Shown: piece after piece, positions 33,526 through 41,739 of the stretch | Numbering within the stretch: the first letter of the stretch is position 1 | How the letters are laid out: every line of letters begins with the position of its first letter | Origin: Streptomyces antnestii | GTDB taxonomy: Bacteria; Actinomycetota; Actinomycetes; Streptomycetales; Streptomycetaceae | DNA: 64,000 nt | Assembly (NCBI RefSeq): GCF_004005495.1 | Contig: NZ_RZYA01000013.1 | Coordinates: 173,175 to 237,174, forward strand | Direction of reading: 5' to 3' | Translations under genes and position numbers: made by a program | The notes under the pieces: model-generated | What the model saw: the letters and a program-made list of their open reading frames with translations, nothing else | Told to the model about the DNA's origin: nothing | Databases searched by the model: none

Positions 33526-35159
33526 TGGAAGCTGAGCGGAAGTGCGTCCTGTTGCCAGGGCTGTTGCTCAGCCGAACACCCCAAACGGTGTTGGGTGTTC
33601 TGGTCGCCCGCTTTCTTGCCACTGTCGGGCGACACGCATCTGGTGCGTGGTCCGGGTGTGTGGGGGCGGGGTTCCTCACGCTGTCGGGTGTCCGGTCCGG
33701 CCTGGACGGTCCGATGCCCGTACCCATCGCTCTGGTGAGTAGGGGGCGGTGCCGTCCGTCGCCGGATCGGGTGCCCGAGGGCGCGTCGCCCGATCGCGAT
33801 GCTTGCCGCATCGTGCCGGGTGGTCTTGCGGGTGCGTGTGGTCAGCGGCTGTTGCCAGTGCTGGGCACCCCACCGGGAGGTGTAGGCCGGATCCACCGCG
33901 ACGACGGCGATGTCCAGCTCGGCGGCCATAGATACTAGGCGGGCCTTCAGCTTCGCCGTGGGAAAGCGGGAGATGAGACGACGGAAGCGCTTGTTGCGGC
34001 CGTGCTTCTCACGGGACTTGCCGTCGGTGAAGTCCAGGTCTTCGATGGCGATCGCGGCAGCCCCACAGCGGCGGGTGTGGTGCAGCAGCCGGGTCAGCGC
34101 GTGCCGGATCTGGGCGTCCCGGTGCGCTGCCATGCCCGACAGGTCGTAGAAGAAGCGCCGGGGTTCGCCGACCGGGTTGCCGTGGGTGTCGAGGTGCCAG
34201 GCGGCAAGGTGGTCGTCGTTCATGTCCATCCCGACCACACCCCGTGCCAGAGCTGCCGTCAGGGGCAGGACCGGGACGGCGTTGCGTTGCCAGGACGCGG
34301 TCACGTACCAGCGTCCGCGCACGTGGTCGTGGTGGATGCGGTAGGCCACAGACCGGTTCGCAGTGATCCGGTCCAGCCATTCCTGGCCCCGGTGCTTGAA
34401 CGCCACCGTCGCGTCTAGGACGTAGCGGCCGCGCGGGGCGTTGGCCACATGGGTGAGGGCGGCCGGGAGCTTGAGGGAGATCTCTCCGGTGCCGGTGATG
34501 CGGATGGTCTCATTGCCGAAGCGTTTACCGGTCTCACCATCGGCGGCCAGGAACATTCGCGCCGTCTGCCACCGCTCGCGCCAGGTTCGCTCATCTAGTC
34601 CGGCCTCGTCCAGATGGTGACGTAGGTGGGATAGGCGTTTGCCGCCGCGCACCAGGTGCACCCGGCCCGCCGCCCAGTCCGCCGCCACGCCGGCCAATCG
34701 GCCCTTCAGTGCGTGCAGCCGACGGGACTTGGCATGCCACTCGGATCGCGACCCGTACCCCCGCGCCAGCCCCTCCCGCTTAGACGCCTTCGCACCCAGC
34801 GGTCGGGCCATGCGTGCCTCGACCTGCCCGATCTGCCCCCGCAGCCACACCATCTCCGCCAGCTGGCCTCGCCTTGCCAGCGCCCACTGGTCGTGCGTGG
34901 CCTTGGTGATGCTGCCCGCCCACCGCGCGGATGAGTCCCCGGTCAGCTCCCGCTTGCGGGCCGCCCACCCGGATGCGTCATGCGTCAGGCCTTGCCGGGA
35001 ACGGACCGCGAGATCCCCGGCCGCCAGCGAACCCAGAAACACACCGACCTCTCGCAGCACCGCCGTATCCCGGTCCGACAACCGCAGCCGGTCCCGGATG
35101 GCCACCCCCGAGGTGCCCGGCACCACGAACGATGCCTTCAACTCCCGCAGCCTGCCCAC
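33516..35159 (-). CDS. TnpB-like RuvC nuclease family protein lacking the zinc ribbon
   Basis: 547 residues from the GTG at 35159 (in-frame upstream codons to 35222 possible). The C-terminal half has a RuvC-like core: D312 in VVGMDMNDDHLAAWH, E373 in AIEDLDFTDG, D450 in RHDAASIAIGRRALG. Between E373 and D450 the usual CxxC...CxxC ribbon is missing: after DPAYTS the sequence reads RWGAQHWQQPL, where TnpB has its first CxxC. The N-terminal part is longer than in TnpB and rich in Arg/Leu helices. After residue 460 an Arg/Pro/Gln-rich tail of about 85 residues runs into the terminal hairpin and probably reflects overlapping guide-RNA sequence rather than a folded domain. Known annotation for relatives is 'TnpB-related'. 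It may be an RNA-guided nuclease or a repurposed RNA-guided binder. Confidence 0.8.
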   Translation of the reverse strand: MGRLRELKASFVVPGTSGVAIRDRLRLSDRDTAVLREVGVFLGSLAAGDLAVRSRQGLTHDASGWAARKRELTGDSSARWAGSITKATHDQWALARRGQLAEMVWLRGQIGQVEARMARPLGAKASKREGLARGYGSRSEWHAKSRRLHALKGRLAGVAADWAAGRVHLVRGGKRLSHLRHHLDEAGLDERTWRERWQTARMFLAADGETGKRFGNETIRITGTGEISLKLPAALTHVANAPRGRYVLDATVAFKHRGQEWLDRITANRSVAYRIHHDHVRGRWYVTASWQRNAVPVLPLTAALARGVVGMDMNDDHLAAWHLDTHGNPVGEPRRFFYDLSGMAAHRDAQIRHALTRLLHHTRRCGAAAIAIEDLDFTDGKSREKHGRNKRFRRLISRFPTAKLKARLVSMAAELDIAVVAVDPAYTSRWGAQHWQQPLTTRTRKTTRHDAASIAIGRRALGHPIRRRTAPPPTHQSDGYGHRTVQAGPDTRQREEPRPHTPGPRTRCVSPDSGKKAGDQNTQHRLGCSAEQQPWQQDALPLSFQER

Positions 35160-35251
35160 CTGTTCACCCCCAGCGCCATGTCGAAGATCTCGTTCACCGC
35201 AGTCAACGAAACCCGCCCGCAAAGGTCACCCGTTCGCCCCAAGAACTTCTG

Positions 35252-35267
35252 TTCCCAACCCTGGGAA
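35252..35267 (-). repeat. Hairpin upstream of the tnpB-like gene (candidate left end)
   Basis: TTCCCA-ACCC-TGGGAA: a 6-bp perfect stem with a 4-nt loop about 90 nt before the start codon. Confidence 0.4.
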
Positions 35268-35357
35268 GCCCCCGCACCACACAGCCGCGCCTCCTGCACC
35301 CCTGCTCAGTCACACACACGAACGCAGTCCGGCGGCAGCACTCCGTACCCTGGTCGG

Positions 35358-35606
35358 GTGCGTGACAAAACCCAAGCGAATTCCGCCGGACCCGGTGACG
35401 GCCTCGTCAAGGCCGGCGGCATCGTCTTCATCGTCGGAGCCGTGGCCACCCTGGTCACGATGGCCCCTCTGTTCCTCGGGACCCACCCGTTCCCGCCCGT
35501 CGCCTACGCCGTGTGCATGCTGATGGGCGTCGGTTTCCTCATCGCCGCGGCCGGGGTGCTGCGCGGGATCGCCGCGCAGCGGCGTCAGGCCCGCTCGGCC
35601 ACGTAG
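35358..35606 (+). CDS. Small two-helix membrane protein
   Basis: 82-residue protein starting at GTG 35358 (VRDKTQANSAGPGDG), with two hydrophobic helices (AGGIVFIVGAVATLVTMAPLFL and PVAYAVCMLMGVGFLIAAAGVL) and a basic C-terminus. Function unknown. Its last 22 bp overlap the end of the convergent HAD gene. It probably belongs to the conserved backbone, resuming after the tnpB-like element. Confidence 0.7.
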   Translation: MRDKTQANSAGPGDGLVKAGGIVFIVGAVATLVTMAPLFLGTHPFPPVAYAVCMLMGVGFLIAAAGVLRGIAAQRRQARSAT

Positions 35607-36271
35607 CGCTCCAGCCAGGCCGGGAACCCGGTCAGATCCGCGAGGACGACGTCCGCTCCGGCGGCGCGCAGCTCGGCCGCGTCGCAGGGGCCCGTGGCGA
35701 CCGCCACGGACAGTGCCCCGGCGCTGCGGGCGCCGCGTACGTCGCCGGTGTGGTCGCCGACGTACACGGACGCGCCGTGCTCGCGCAGCGCCGTGCCCTT
35801 GGCCTCCGCCCACAGCCAGCCGATGACCTCGTCGGGCTCTATGCCCAGGTGCGCCAGGTGCAGTTTCGCGTTGGGCTCGTGCTTCGCGGTGACGACGATC
35901 GCCCTCCCGCCGAAGGCCCGCACGGCGTCGACGGCCTCGCGGGCGCCGGGGAGCGCGAGGGTCGGCTGGATCGCGTACTCCGGGTAGATCTCCCGGTAGC
36001 GGTCGCCGGCCTCCTGGATGCGGTTCTCGGGGAACCAGCGGACCAGCTCCTCCTCGAGCGGCGGGCCGAGCCGCCGGACGGCCGCGTCCGCGTCGATCGG
36101 GACGCCCGTCTCCGCGGAGAGCGCGCGGTAGGTGGCGTGAATCCCGGGCCGTGAGTCGATCAGCGTCATGTCCAGGTCGAAGCCGACCGTGGGGCCGACC
36201 GTGGAGCCGATCGTTGGGTTGTTCGTGGGGGCGGCGGTGGTCCGGTGTTCGTAAGGAGCCATGCCAGCCAT
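35585..36271 (-). CDS. HAD-superfamily hydrolase
   Basis: 228-residue HAD phosphatase with motif I FDLDMTLIDSRPG, cap region after it, motif II IVVTAKHEPN, motif III Lys in KGTALREHG and motif IV VGDHTGDVRGARSAG. It resembles phosphoglycolate phosphatase/Gph-type enzymes but its substrate is not known. Residues 1-30 are a Thr/Pro-rich extension. The start may also be ATG 36262. Confidence 0.88.
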   Translation of the reverse strand: MAGMAPYEHRTTAAPTNNPTIGSTVGPTVGFDLDMTLIDSRPGIHATYRALSAETGVPIDADAAVRRLGPPLEEELVRWFPENRIQEAGDRYREIYPEYAIQPTLALPGAREAVDAVRAFGGRAIVVTAKHEPNAKLHLAHLGIEPDEVIGWLWAEAKGTALREHGASVYVGDHTGDVRGARSAGALSVAVATGPCDAAELRAAGADVVLADLTGFPAWLERYVAERA

Positions 36272-36293
36272 TGTGCCTGGGCGTACGAACGGG

Positions 36294-37283
36294 TCACGGC
36301 CGTCGCCGCTGTGACCTCCACACCACGAACAGCGCGGAGGCGACGGCCGCTCCGCGCACCACCCACGGCCAGGTCTCGCCGATGGCGGCGCTCATGTGCC
36401 CCTGCGCGATCGGCTCGCCCCAGCGCCCGGAGTCACGGCCCCACAGCCACACCAGGCCCGCGGTGACCGCGAGCCCCGGGAGCCACAGGACCGCCCCCTT
36501 CGACTCGGCCTCGCTCAGCCGCCGGGACGCGTAGGCGATGATCCAGCCGAGGCCCAGGGCGAACCAGTTGCCCAGGACCGCGCCGGCGACCAGGAGGGCG
36601 GCGGCGAGCAGCAGGAGCGGGTTGGACCAGGTGGGCAGGGACGGCAGCCGGCGCCGGGCCCGCGGCTCGCCGTCCTCGGCGGATTCGTCCGCCTCGGGCT
36701 CGTCGGGCTCCCCGGGCTCCTCCGCCTCCGCCCCGGCCTGCTTCGGGAAATCGCGGCCCGGCGGCTTGAGGATCTCCGGGATCTCCACGCCGCCCACGAA
36801 CCCCGGCACGCTGTCGCCCACCCCGAACGGGCTGCTGTCCACCCGCCACCAGTCCGGCTCCGAACCCGGCCGCCCCAGCTCTTCCGTCCCCGCGAGGTGC
36901 GGCGGCGACGGGGCGTCCACGGCGTCCCCCGGCTCCACGTCCTCGCGAGGCCCCGGCACGATCCGCCGCAGCCCGCGGGGGCGCTGCTCCTTCGACCGCT
37001 GCTCCTTCGACCGCTGCACCGGCACCGCCGCGCGCGGCTCCGCCGGTTCGGCCGGTCCGCCGCTCGCTCCCGTCACCACGGCGTCCGGCGTGCCGAGCCG
37101 GTCCAGGATGCGCCGCACCGCCGCCGGGCTGTCCCCGCCCACTCCCTTGCGCCGCGCCTCGATCTCGTTGCGCAGCTCGGACACCAGGCGCATCCGGGTG
37201 CCGGAGGGCAGCTGGCGCTGCTGAGCCAGGTCGCCGACGCGGCTCAGATAGTCGAAGACGAGCTGATCGCTCTCGATCCCCAC
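36294..37283 (-). CDS. Membrane protein with N-terminal HAAS-like domain
   Basis: 329 residues. The N-terminal 70 residues (DQLVFDYLSRVGDLAQQRQLPSGTRMRLVSELRNEIEARR...AVRRILDRLGTPDAVV) resemble the soluble prefix domain seen before DUF1700/HAAS membrane proteins. A long Pro/Glu/Asp-rich linker follows, then four hydrophobic segments at the C-terminus (SNPLLLLAAALLVAGAVLG onward). Probably a signalling or regulatory membrane protein; function unknown. GTG 37283 has GGAGGGG 6 nt upstream. It ends 22 bp before the HAD gene. Confidence 0.75.
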   Translation of the reverse strand: MGIESDQLVFDYLSRVGDLAQQRQLPSGTRMRLVSELRNEIEARRKGVGGDSPAAVRRILDRLGTPDAVVTGASGGPAEPAEPRAAVPVQRSKEQRSKEQRPRGLRRIVPGPREDVEPGDAVDAPSPPHLAGTEELGRPGSEPDWWRVDSSPFGVGDSVPGFVGGVEIPEILKPPGRDFPKQAGAEAEEPGEPDEPEADESAEDGEPRARRRLPSLPTWSNPLLLLAAALLVAGAVLGNWFALGLGWIIAYASRRLSEAESKGAVLWLPGLAVTAGLVWLWGRDSGRWGEPIAQGHMSAAIGETWPWVVRGAAVASALFVVWRSQRRRP

Positions 37284-37424
37284 GAAGTCCCCTCCGGGGT
37301 GGCGGTGTTGACGGTTCCTTCACCCGTTTTACGACGTTACCGTGCCCGGCCCGGCACCGGGGTCCCCTTCCGGGCCCAGCGGCGCCGCAGCCCGGCGGGC
37401 CGGTCAGGCGCTACCGTGAACCGG

Positions 37425-39938
37425 ATGAGCACTCACGAGCCGGACCGCGCCGCCGAGGACGGGCGCGCGCCGGGCAGCACCGCCCCTCGGTCCCTCGCCG
37501 AGGCGCTGCGCGCCCGCGACGACGCCTCCCTCGGCGCACTGCTGCGCGCCCGCCCCGATCTGCTCAACCCCGTCCCGAACGACCTCACCCAGCTGGCCAC
37601 GCGCGCGGGCACCCGCGCCTCCGTGATCCGCGCCCTCGAACACCTGGACAGGTTCACGCTCCAGACGGCGGAGGCCCTGGCGGTCGCCCCGGACCCCACC
37701 ACGTACGGCACGCTCCTCGCCCTGCTGGCCGGGGACGAGGGCGGTGACGCGGGGGCCGACGCCCGTACCGTCACCGCCGTCCTGCCCCGCGCGGTGGCCA
37801 CCCTGCGCGAACAGGCCCTGCTGTGGGGGCCCGAGGACCGGATCCGCCTCGTGCGCACCGCGCGTGAACTGCTCGCGCCCGCGCACCGGCGGCCCTCCCC
37901 CACCGGCCTCGGCCCGACCGTCGTGGAGGCCACCGCCGGCATGTCCCCCGGCCGGCTACAGGAGATCGTCACGGCCGCCGGACTGCCGTCCACGCACGAC
38001 CCGGTCTCCGCCGTCGCCGCGCTGACCGCCCTGTTCACCGACCGCGCCCGGATGTCGGCGCTCCTCGACGAGGCGCCCGCGGACGCCGTCGAGGTCCTGT
38101 CCCGGCTCGTGTGGGGCCCGCCGTACGGCCAGGTGACCGCCGAGCCGGCCGCCCATCTGCGCTGGCTCCTGGACCGCGGCCTTCTCCTGCCCACCGCCCC
38201 GGGGACCGTCGTCCTGCCCCGCGAGGCCGCGCTCCATCTGCGGGGCGGGCGCGCCCACCGGACCGTGGAGCCGGTGCCGCCCACCGTGGAACCGGCGGCC
38301 ACCCATCGCTTCCCCGTGGTGAACGCGACCGCCGCGGGCCAGGCCTACACCGCGCTCGCCACCGTCGAGGAGCTCCTCAAGGACTGGGACGAGGGCGGCC
38401 CCGCCGTCCTGCGCGCGGGCGGGCTCAGCGTCCGCGACCTCAAGCGCACCGCGGCCGCCCTCGACACGACGGAGGCGCTGGCCGCGTTCTGGACCGAACT
38501 CGCGTACGCGGCCGGTCTCGTGGCGTCCGACGGCGAGGCCGACGAGCAGTACGCCGCGACGCCCGCCTACGACGAGTGGCTGGAGCTGCCCGCCGCCGAG
38601 CGCTGGGCCCGCCTGGTGACCGCGTGGCTGCCGGCCACCCGCGCGGCCGGTCTGGTCGGCGGGCGGGAGGGGGCGGCGGCCGTGTCCGCCGCCGGGCGCA
38701 CCCTGTCCGCTCTCGGCCCGCACCTGGACCGTTCCGCGGCTCCCGAGGTACGCCGCCGGGTGCTCACGCTCCTGTCCGAGCTCCCCGAGGGCGCCTCCCC
38801 CGACCCGGAGACCCTGCTCGCCCGTCTGCGCTGGGAGCGGCCCCTGCGCGGCGCGGCGCCCGACGACGACGGCGACCCCGACGACCTGCGCGCGCGCATC
38901 GCCCGGTGGACGCTCACCGAGGCGGAACTCCTCGGCGTCACCGGGCGCGGTGCGCTGTCCGAACACGGGCGGGCGCTGCTGGGCGAGGGCCCGGACGCGA
39001 CGCCCGCCGAGCAGGCCGCCGTACGACTGCTCGCCCCCCTCCTCCCGGAGCCCCTGGACCACGTACTGCTGCAGGCCGACCTGACGGCCGTGGCGCCCGG
39101 GCCGCTGGAGCGGCCGCTCGCCGAGGCCCTGGCCGTCCTCGCCGACGTGGAGTCCAAGGGCGGGGCGACCGTGTACCGGTTCACGCCCGGGTCGGTGCGC
39201 CGGGCCCTCGACTCGGGGCGCGCCGCGTCGGACCTGCACGAGTTCCTGACCACGCACTCGCGCACGCCCGTGCCGCAGCCGCTGGCCTATCTGATCGACG
39301 ACGTGGCCCGTAAGCACGGGCATCTGCGGATCGGCGCGGCCTCCGCGTACGTGCGCTGCGACGACGACGTGCTGCTGGGCGAGATCCTCGCCGACAAGCG
39401 CTCGGCCGGTCTGCTCCTGCGGCGGATCGCGCCGACCGTCCTCGCCGCGCAGGCCGACCCGGCGGCGCTCCTGGAGGGCCTGCGCCAGATGGGTTTCGCG
39501 CCCGCCGCGGAGTCCCCCGAGGGCGATGTCCTCATCACCCGCGCCCACGCCCGCCGCACCCCGCCCCGCACCGCCCCCGAACCCGTACCGGAGGGCCCGC
39601 CGGTCCCGGACGGCACGCTCCTGACGGCGGCCGTGCGCGCGATCCGCGCCGGTGACCTGGCCTCGACGACGCCGCGCAAGCACGCGCCGGGCGAGGAGAG
39701 CGGCACGCTGCCCCGCACCAGCGCGGCGGACACGCTGGCCACGATGCAGGCGGCCGTCATGACGGGCGAGGCCGTGTGGATCGGCTATGTGAACGCGGAG
39801 GGCTCCGCCAGCCAGCGCGTCATCGCCCCGATCCGGGTGGAGGGCGGCTTCGTCACCGCCTACGACCACACGGCCGACGAGGTGCGCACGTATCCGCTGC
39901 ACCGCGTGACGGGGGTCGCGGAGCTGGAGGCGGGCTGA
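37425..39938 (+). CDS. Helicase-associated/XPB partner protein
   Basis: 837-residue protein rich in Ala/Leu/Arg helices with winged-helix-like segments, of the family annotated 'helicase-associated domain-containing' that is encoded next to XPB-type helicases in actinobacteria (for example next to the mycobacterial XPB gene). Landmarks: LTQLATRAGTRASVIRALEHLDRF near the start, PAAHLRWLLDRGLLLPT in the middle, FLTTHSRTPVPQPLAYLIDDVARKHG, and a C-terminal WYL-like strand region EAVWIGYVNAEGSASQRVIAPIRVEGGFVTAYDHTADEVRTYPLHRV. It probably regulates or anchors the helicase in DNA repair or transcription. Start ATG 37425. Confidence 0.87.
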   Translation: MSTHEPDRAAEDGRAPGSTAPRSLAEALRARDDASLGALLRARPDLLNPVPNDLTQLATRAGTRASVIRALEHLDRFTLQTAEALAVAPDPTTYGTLLALLAGDEGGDAGADARTVTAVLPRAVATLREQALLWGPEDRIRLVRTARELLAPAHRRPSPTGLGPTVVEATAGMSPGRLQEIVTAAGLPSTHDPVSAVAALTALFTDRARMSALLDEAPADAVEVLSRLVWGPPYGQVTAEPAAHLRWLLDRGLLLPTAPGTVVLPREAALHLRGGRAHRTVEPVPPTVEPAATHRFPVVNATAAGQAYTALATVEELLKDWDEGGPAVLRAGGLSVRDLKRTAAALDTTEALAAFWTELAYAAGLVASDGEADEQYAATPAYDEWLELPAAERWARLVTAWLPATRAAGLVGGREGAAAVSAAGRTLSALGPHLDRSAAPEVRRRVLTLLSELPEGASPDPETLLARLRWERPLRGAAPDDDGDPDDLRARIARWTLTEAELLGVTGRGALSEHGRALLGEGPDATPAEQAAVRLLAPLLPEPLDHVLLQADLTAVAPGPLERPLAEALAVLADVESKGGATVYRFTPGSVRRALDSGRAASDLHEFLTTHSRTPVPQPLAYLIDDVARKHGHLRIGAASAYVRCDDDVLLGEILADKRSAGLLLRRIAPTVLAAQADPAALLEGLRQMGFAPAAESPEGDVLITRAHARRTPPRTAPEPVPEGPPVPDGTLLTAAVRAIRAGDLASTTPRKHAPGEESGTLPRTSAADTLATMQAAVMTGEAVWIGYVNAEGSASQRVIAPIRVEGGFVTAYDHTADEVRTYPLHRVTGVAELEAG

Positions 39939-40030
39939 TCTCCGGCGTCCACGCGGCAACGGCGGGCGATGCGGCACACTGGACGTTTGGCCCCGCGCTC
40001 CGCGGAGCGCGGTGGAAGGGATGAACAGAC

Positions 40031-41680
40031 GTGAACGGACCGCTCATCGTCCAGAGTGACAAGACGCTGCTCCTGGAGGTCGACCACGACCGGGCCGACG
40101 CCTGCCGGCGCGCCATCGCCCCGTTCGCCGAGCTGGAGCGCGCCCCCGAGCACATCCACACGTACCGGCTGACGCCGCTGGGCCTGTGGAACGCGCGGGC
40201 CGCCGGGCACGACGCCGAGCAGGTCGTCGACGCCCTCGTCGAGTACAGCCGCTACCCCGTCCCGCACGCGCTCCTCGTGGACATCGCCGAGACGATGGAC
40301 CGGTACGGCCGTCTCACGCTGTCCAAGCACCCGGCGCACGGTCTGGTGCTGACCAGCACGGACCGGCCCGTCCTGGAGGAGGTGCTGCGCTCCAAGCGTG
40401 TGGCGCCCCTGGTCGGCGCCCGGATCGACGCGGACACCGTCGCCGTGCACCCCTCGGAGCGCGGCCAGATCAAGCAGACGCTGCTCAAGCTGGGCTGGCC
40501 GGCCGAGGACCTCGCCGGGTACGTGGACGGCGAGGCGCACCCGATCGACCTGGCCGAGGACGGCTGGGCGCTGCGTCCCTACCAGAAGCAGGCCGTCGAA
40601 GGCTTCTGGCACGGCGGGTCCGGTGTCGTCGTGCTGCCGTGCGGCGCGGGCAAGACGCTGGTCGGCGCGGGCGCGATGGCCGAGGCCAAGGCGACCACGC
40701 TCATCCTCGTCACCAACACGGTCTCGGCCCGGCAGTGGAAGCACGAGCTGGTGAAGCGGACCAGCCTCACCGAGGACGAGATCGGCGAGTACAGCGGGAC
40801 GCGCAAGGAGATCCGGCCCGTCACGATCGCCACGTACCAGGTGCTGACGACGAAGCGGAAGGGCATCTATCCGCATCTGGAGCTCTTCGACTCCCGCGAC
40901 TGGGGGCTCGTGATCTACGACGAGGTGCATCTGCTGCCCGCACCCGTCTTCAAGTTCACCGCCGACCTCCAGGCCCGGCGCCGCCTCGGCCTGACCGCGA
41001 CCCTGGTCCGCGAGGACGGGCGCGAGTCCGACGTCTTCTCCCTCATCGGGCCCAAGCGCTTCGACGCTCCGTGGAAGGAGATCGAGGCGCAGGGCTACAT
41101 CGCTCCCGCCGACTGTGTCGAGGTCCGCGTCAATCTGACGGACAGCGAGCGTCTCGCGTACGCGACCGCCGAGACCGAGGAGAAGTACCGCTACTGCGCC
41201 ACGACCGCGACGAAGCGGAAGGTGACGGAGGCGCTGGTGAGGAAGTTCGCCGGGCAGCAGATCCTCGTCATCGGCCAGTACATCGACCAGCTCGACGAGC
41301 TGGGCGAGCATCTGGACGCCCCGGTGATCAAGGGCGAGACGACGAACAAGGAGCGGGAGCGGCTCTTCGACGCGTTCCGCGAGGGCGAGCTGAGCGTCCT
41401 CGTCGTCTCCAAGGTCGCTAACTTCTCGATCGACCTGCCCGAGGCGACGGTCGCGATCCAGGTGTCGGGCACCTTCGGGTCCCGGCAGGAGGAGGCCCAG
41501 CGCCTGGGCCGCGTGCTGCGCCCGAAGGCGGACGGCCACCAGGCGCACTTCTACTCGGTCGTCGCCCGCGACACCATCGACCAGGACTTCGCCGCCCACC
41601 GCCAGCGGTTCCTGGCGGAGCAGGGGTACGCGTACCGGATCGTCGACGCGGACGAACTCCTCGCCGGCGACCAGGGCTGA
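40031..41680 (+). CDS. XPB/Ssl2-type DNA helicase
   Basis: 549-residue superfamily 2 helicase of the bacterial XPB class. The N-terminal damage-recognition-like domain spans about 1-180, then RecA1 with LRPYQKQAVEGF, Walker A VVLPCGAGKTLVG, motif Ia VTNTVSARQWKHEL, DEVH box VIYDEVHLLP and LTATLVREDGRESDV (motif III with RED). RecA2 has motif VI RQEEAQRLGRVLRP. Bacterial XPBs translocate 3'-5' on DNA and are linked to nucleotide excision repair. It follows the helicase-associated gene on the same strand and likely works with it. GTG 40031 start. Confidence 0.95.
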   Translation: MNGPLIVQSDKTLLLEVDHDRADACRRAIAPFAELERAPEHIHTYRLTPLGLWNARAAGHDAEQVVDALVEYSRYPVPHALLVDIAETMDRYGRLTLSKHPAHGLVLTSTDRPVLEEVLRSKRVAPLVGARIDADTVAVHPSERGQIKQTLLKLGWPAEDLAGYVDGEAHPIDLAEDGWALRPYQKQAVEGFWHGGSGVVVLPCGAGKTLVGAGAMAEAKATTLILVTNTVSARQWKHELVKRTSLTEDEIGEYSGTRKEIRPVTIATYQVLTTKRKGIYPHLELFDSRDWGLVIYDEVHLLPAPVFKFTADLQARRRLGLTATLVREDGRESDVFSLIGPKRFDAPWKEIEAQGYIAPADCVEVRVNLTDSERLAYATAETEEKYRYCATTATKRKVTEALVRKFAGQQILVIGQYIDQLDELGEHLDAPVIKGETTNKERERLFDAFREGELSVLVVSKVANFSIDLPEATVAIQVSGTFGSRQEEAQRLGRVLRPKADGHQAHFYSVVARDTIDQDFAAHRQRFLAEQGYAYRIVDADELLAGDQG

Positions 41681-41690
41681 GCAGAGATGG

Positions 41691-41728
41691 GTGAGGGGCC
41701 CGTCCGCTTCGGCGGACGGGCCCCTCAC
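41691..41728. terminator. 17-bp stem with TTCG tetraloop
   Basis: GTGAGGGGCCCGTCCGC (41691-41707), loop TTCG, GCGGACGGGCCCCTCAC (41712-41728). Very stable; lies between the convergent xpb and copA genes and can stop transcription from either. Confidence 0.9.
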
Positions 41729-41739
41729 GCGTTGTGTGC

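Larger units (their letters stand above)
33490..35270 (-). mobile_element. TnpB-like element without tnpA
   Basis: A single long reading frame bounded by hairpins: 33512-33525 just past its stop and 35252-35267 about 90 nt before its start. No transposase gene accompanies it. The layout (hairpin, tnpB-like gene running into a terminal hairpin, no inverted repeats) mirrors the element at 513-1923. Boundaries are approximate. Confidence 0.55.
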
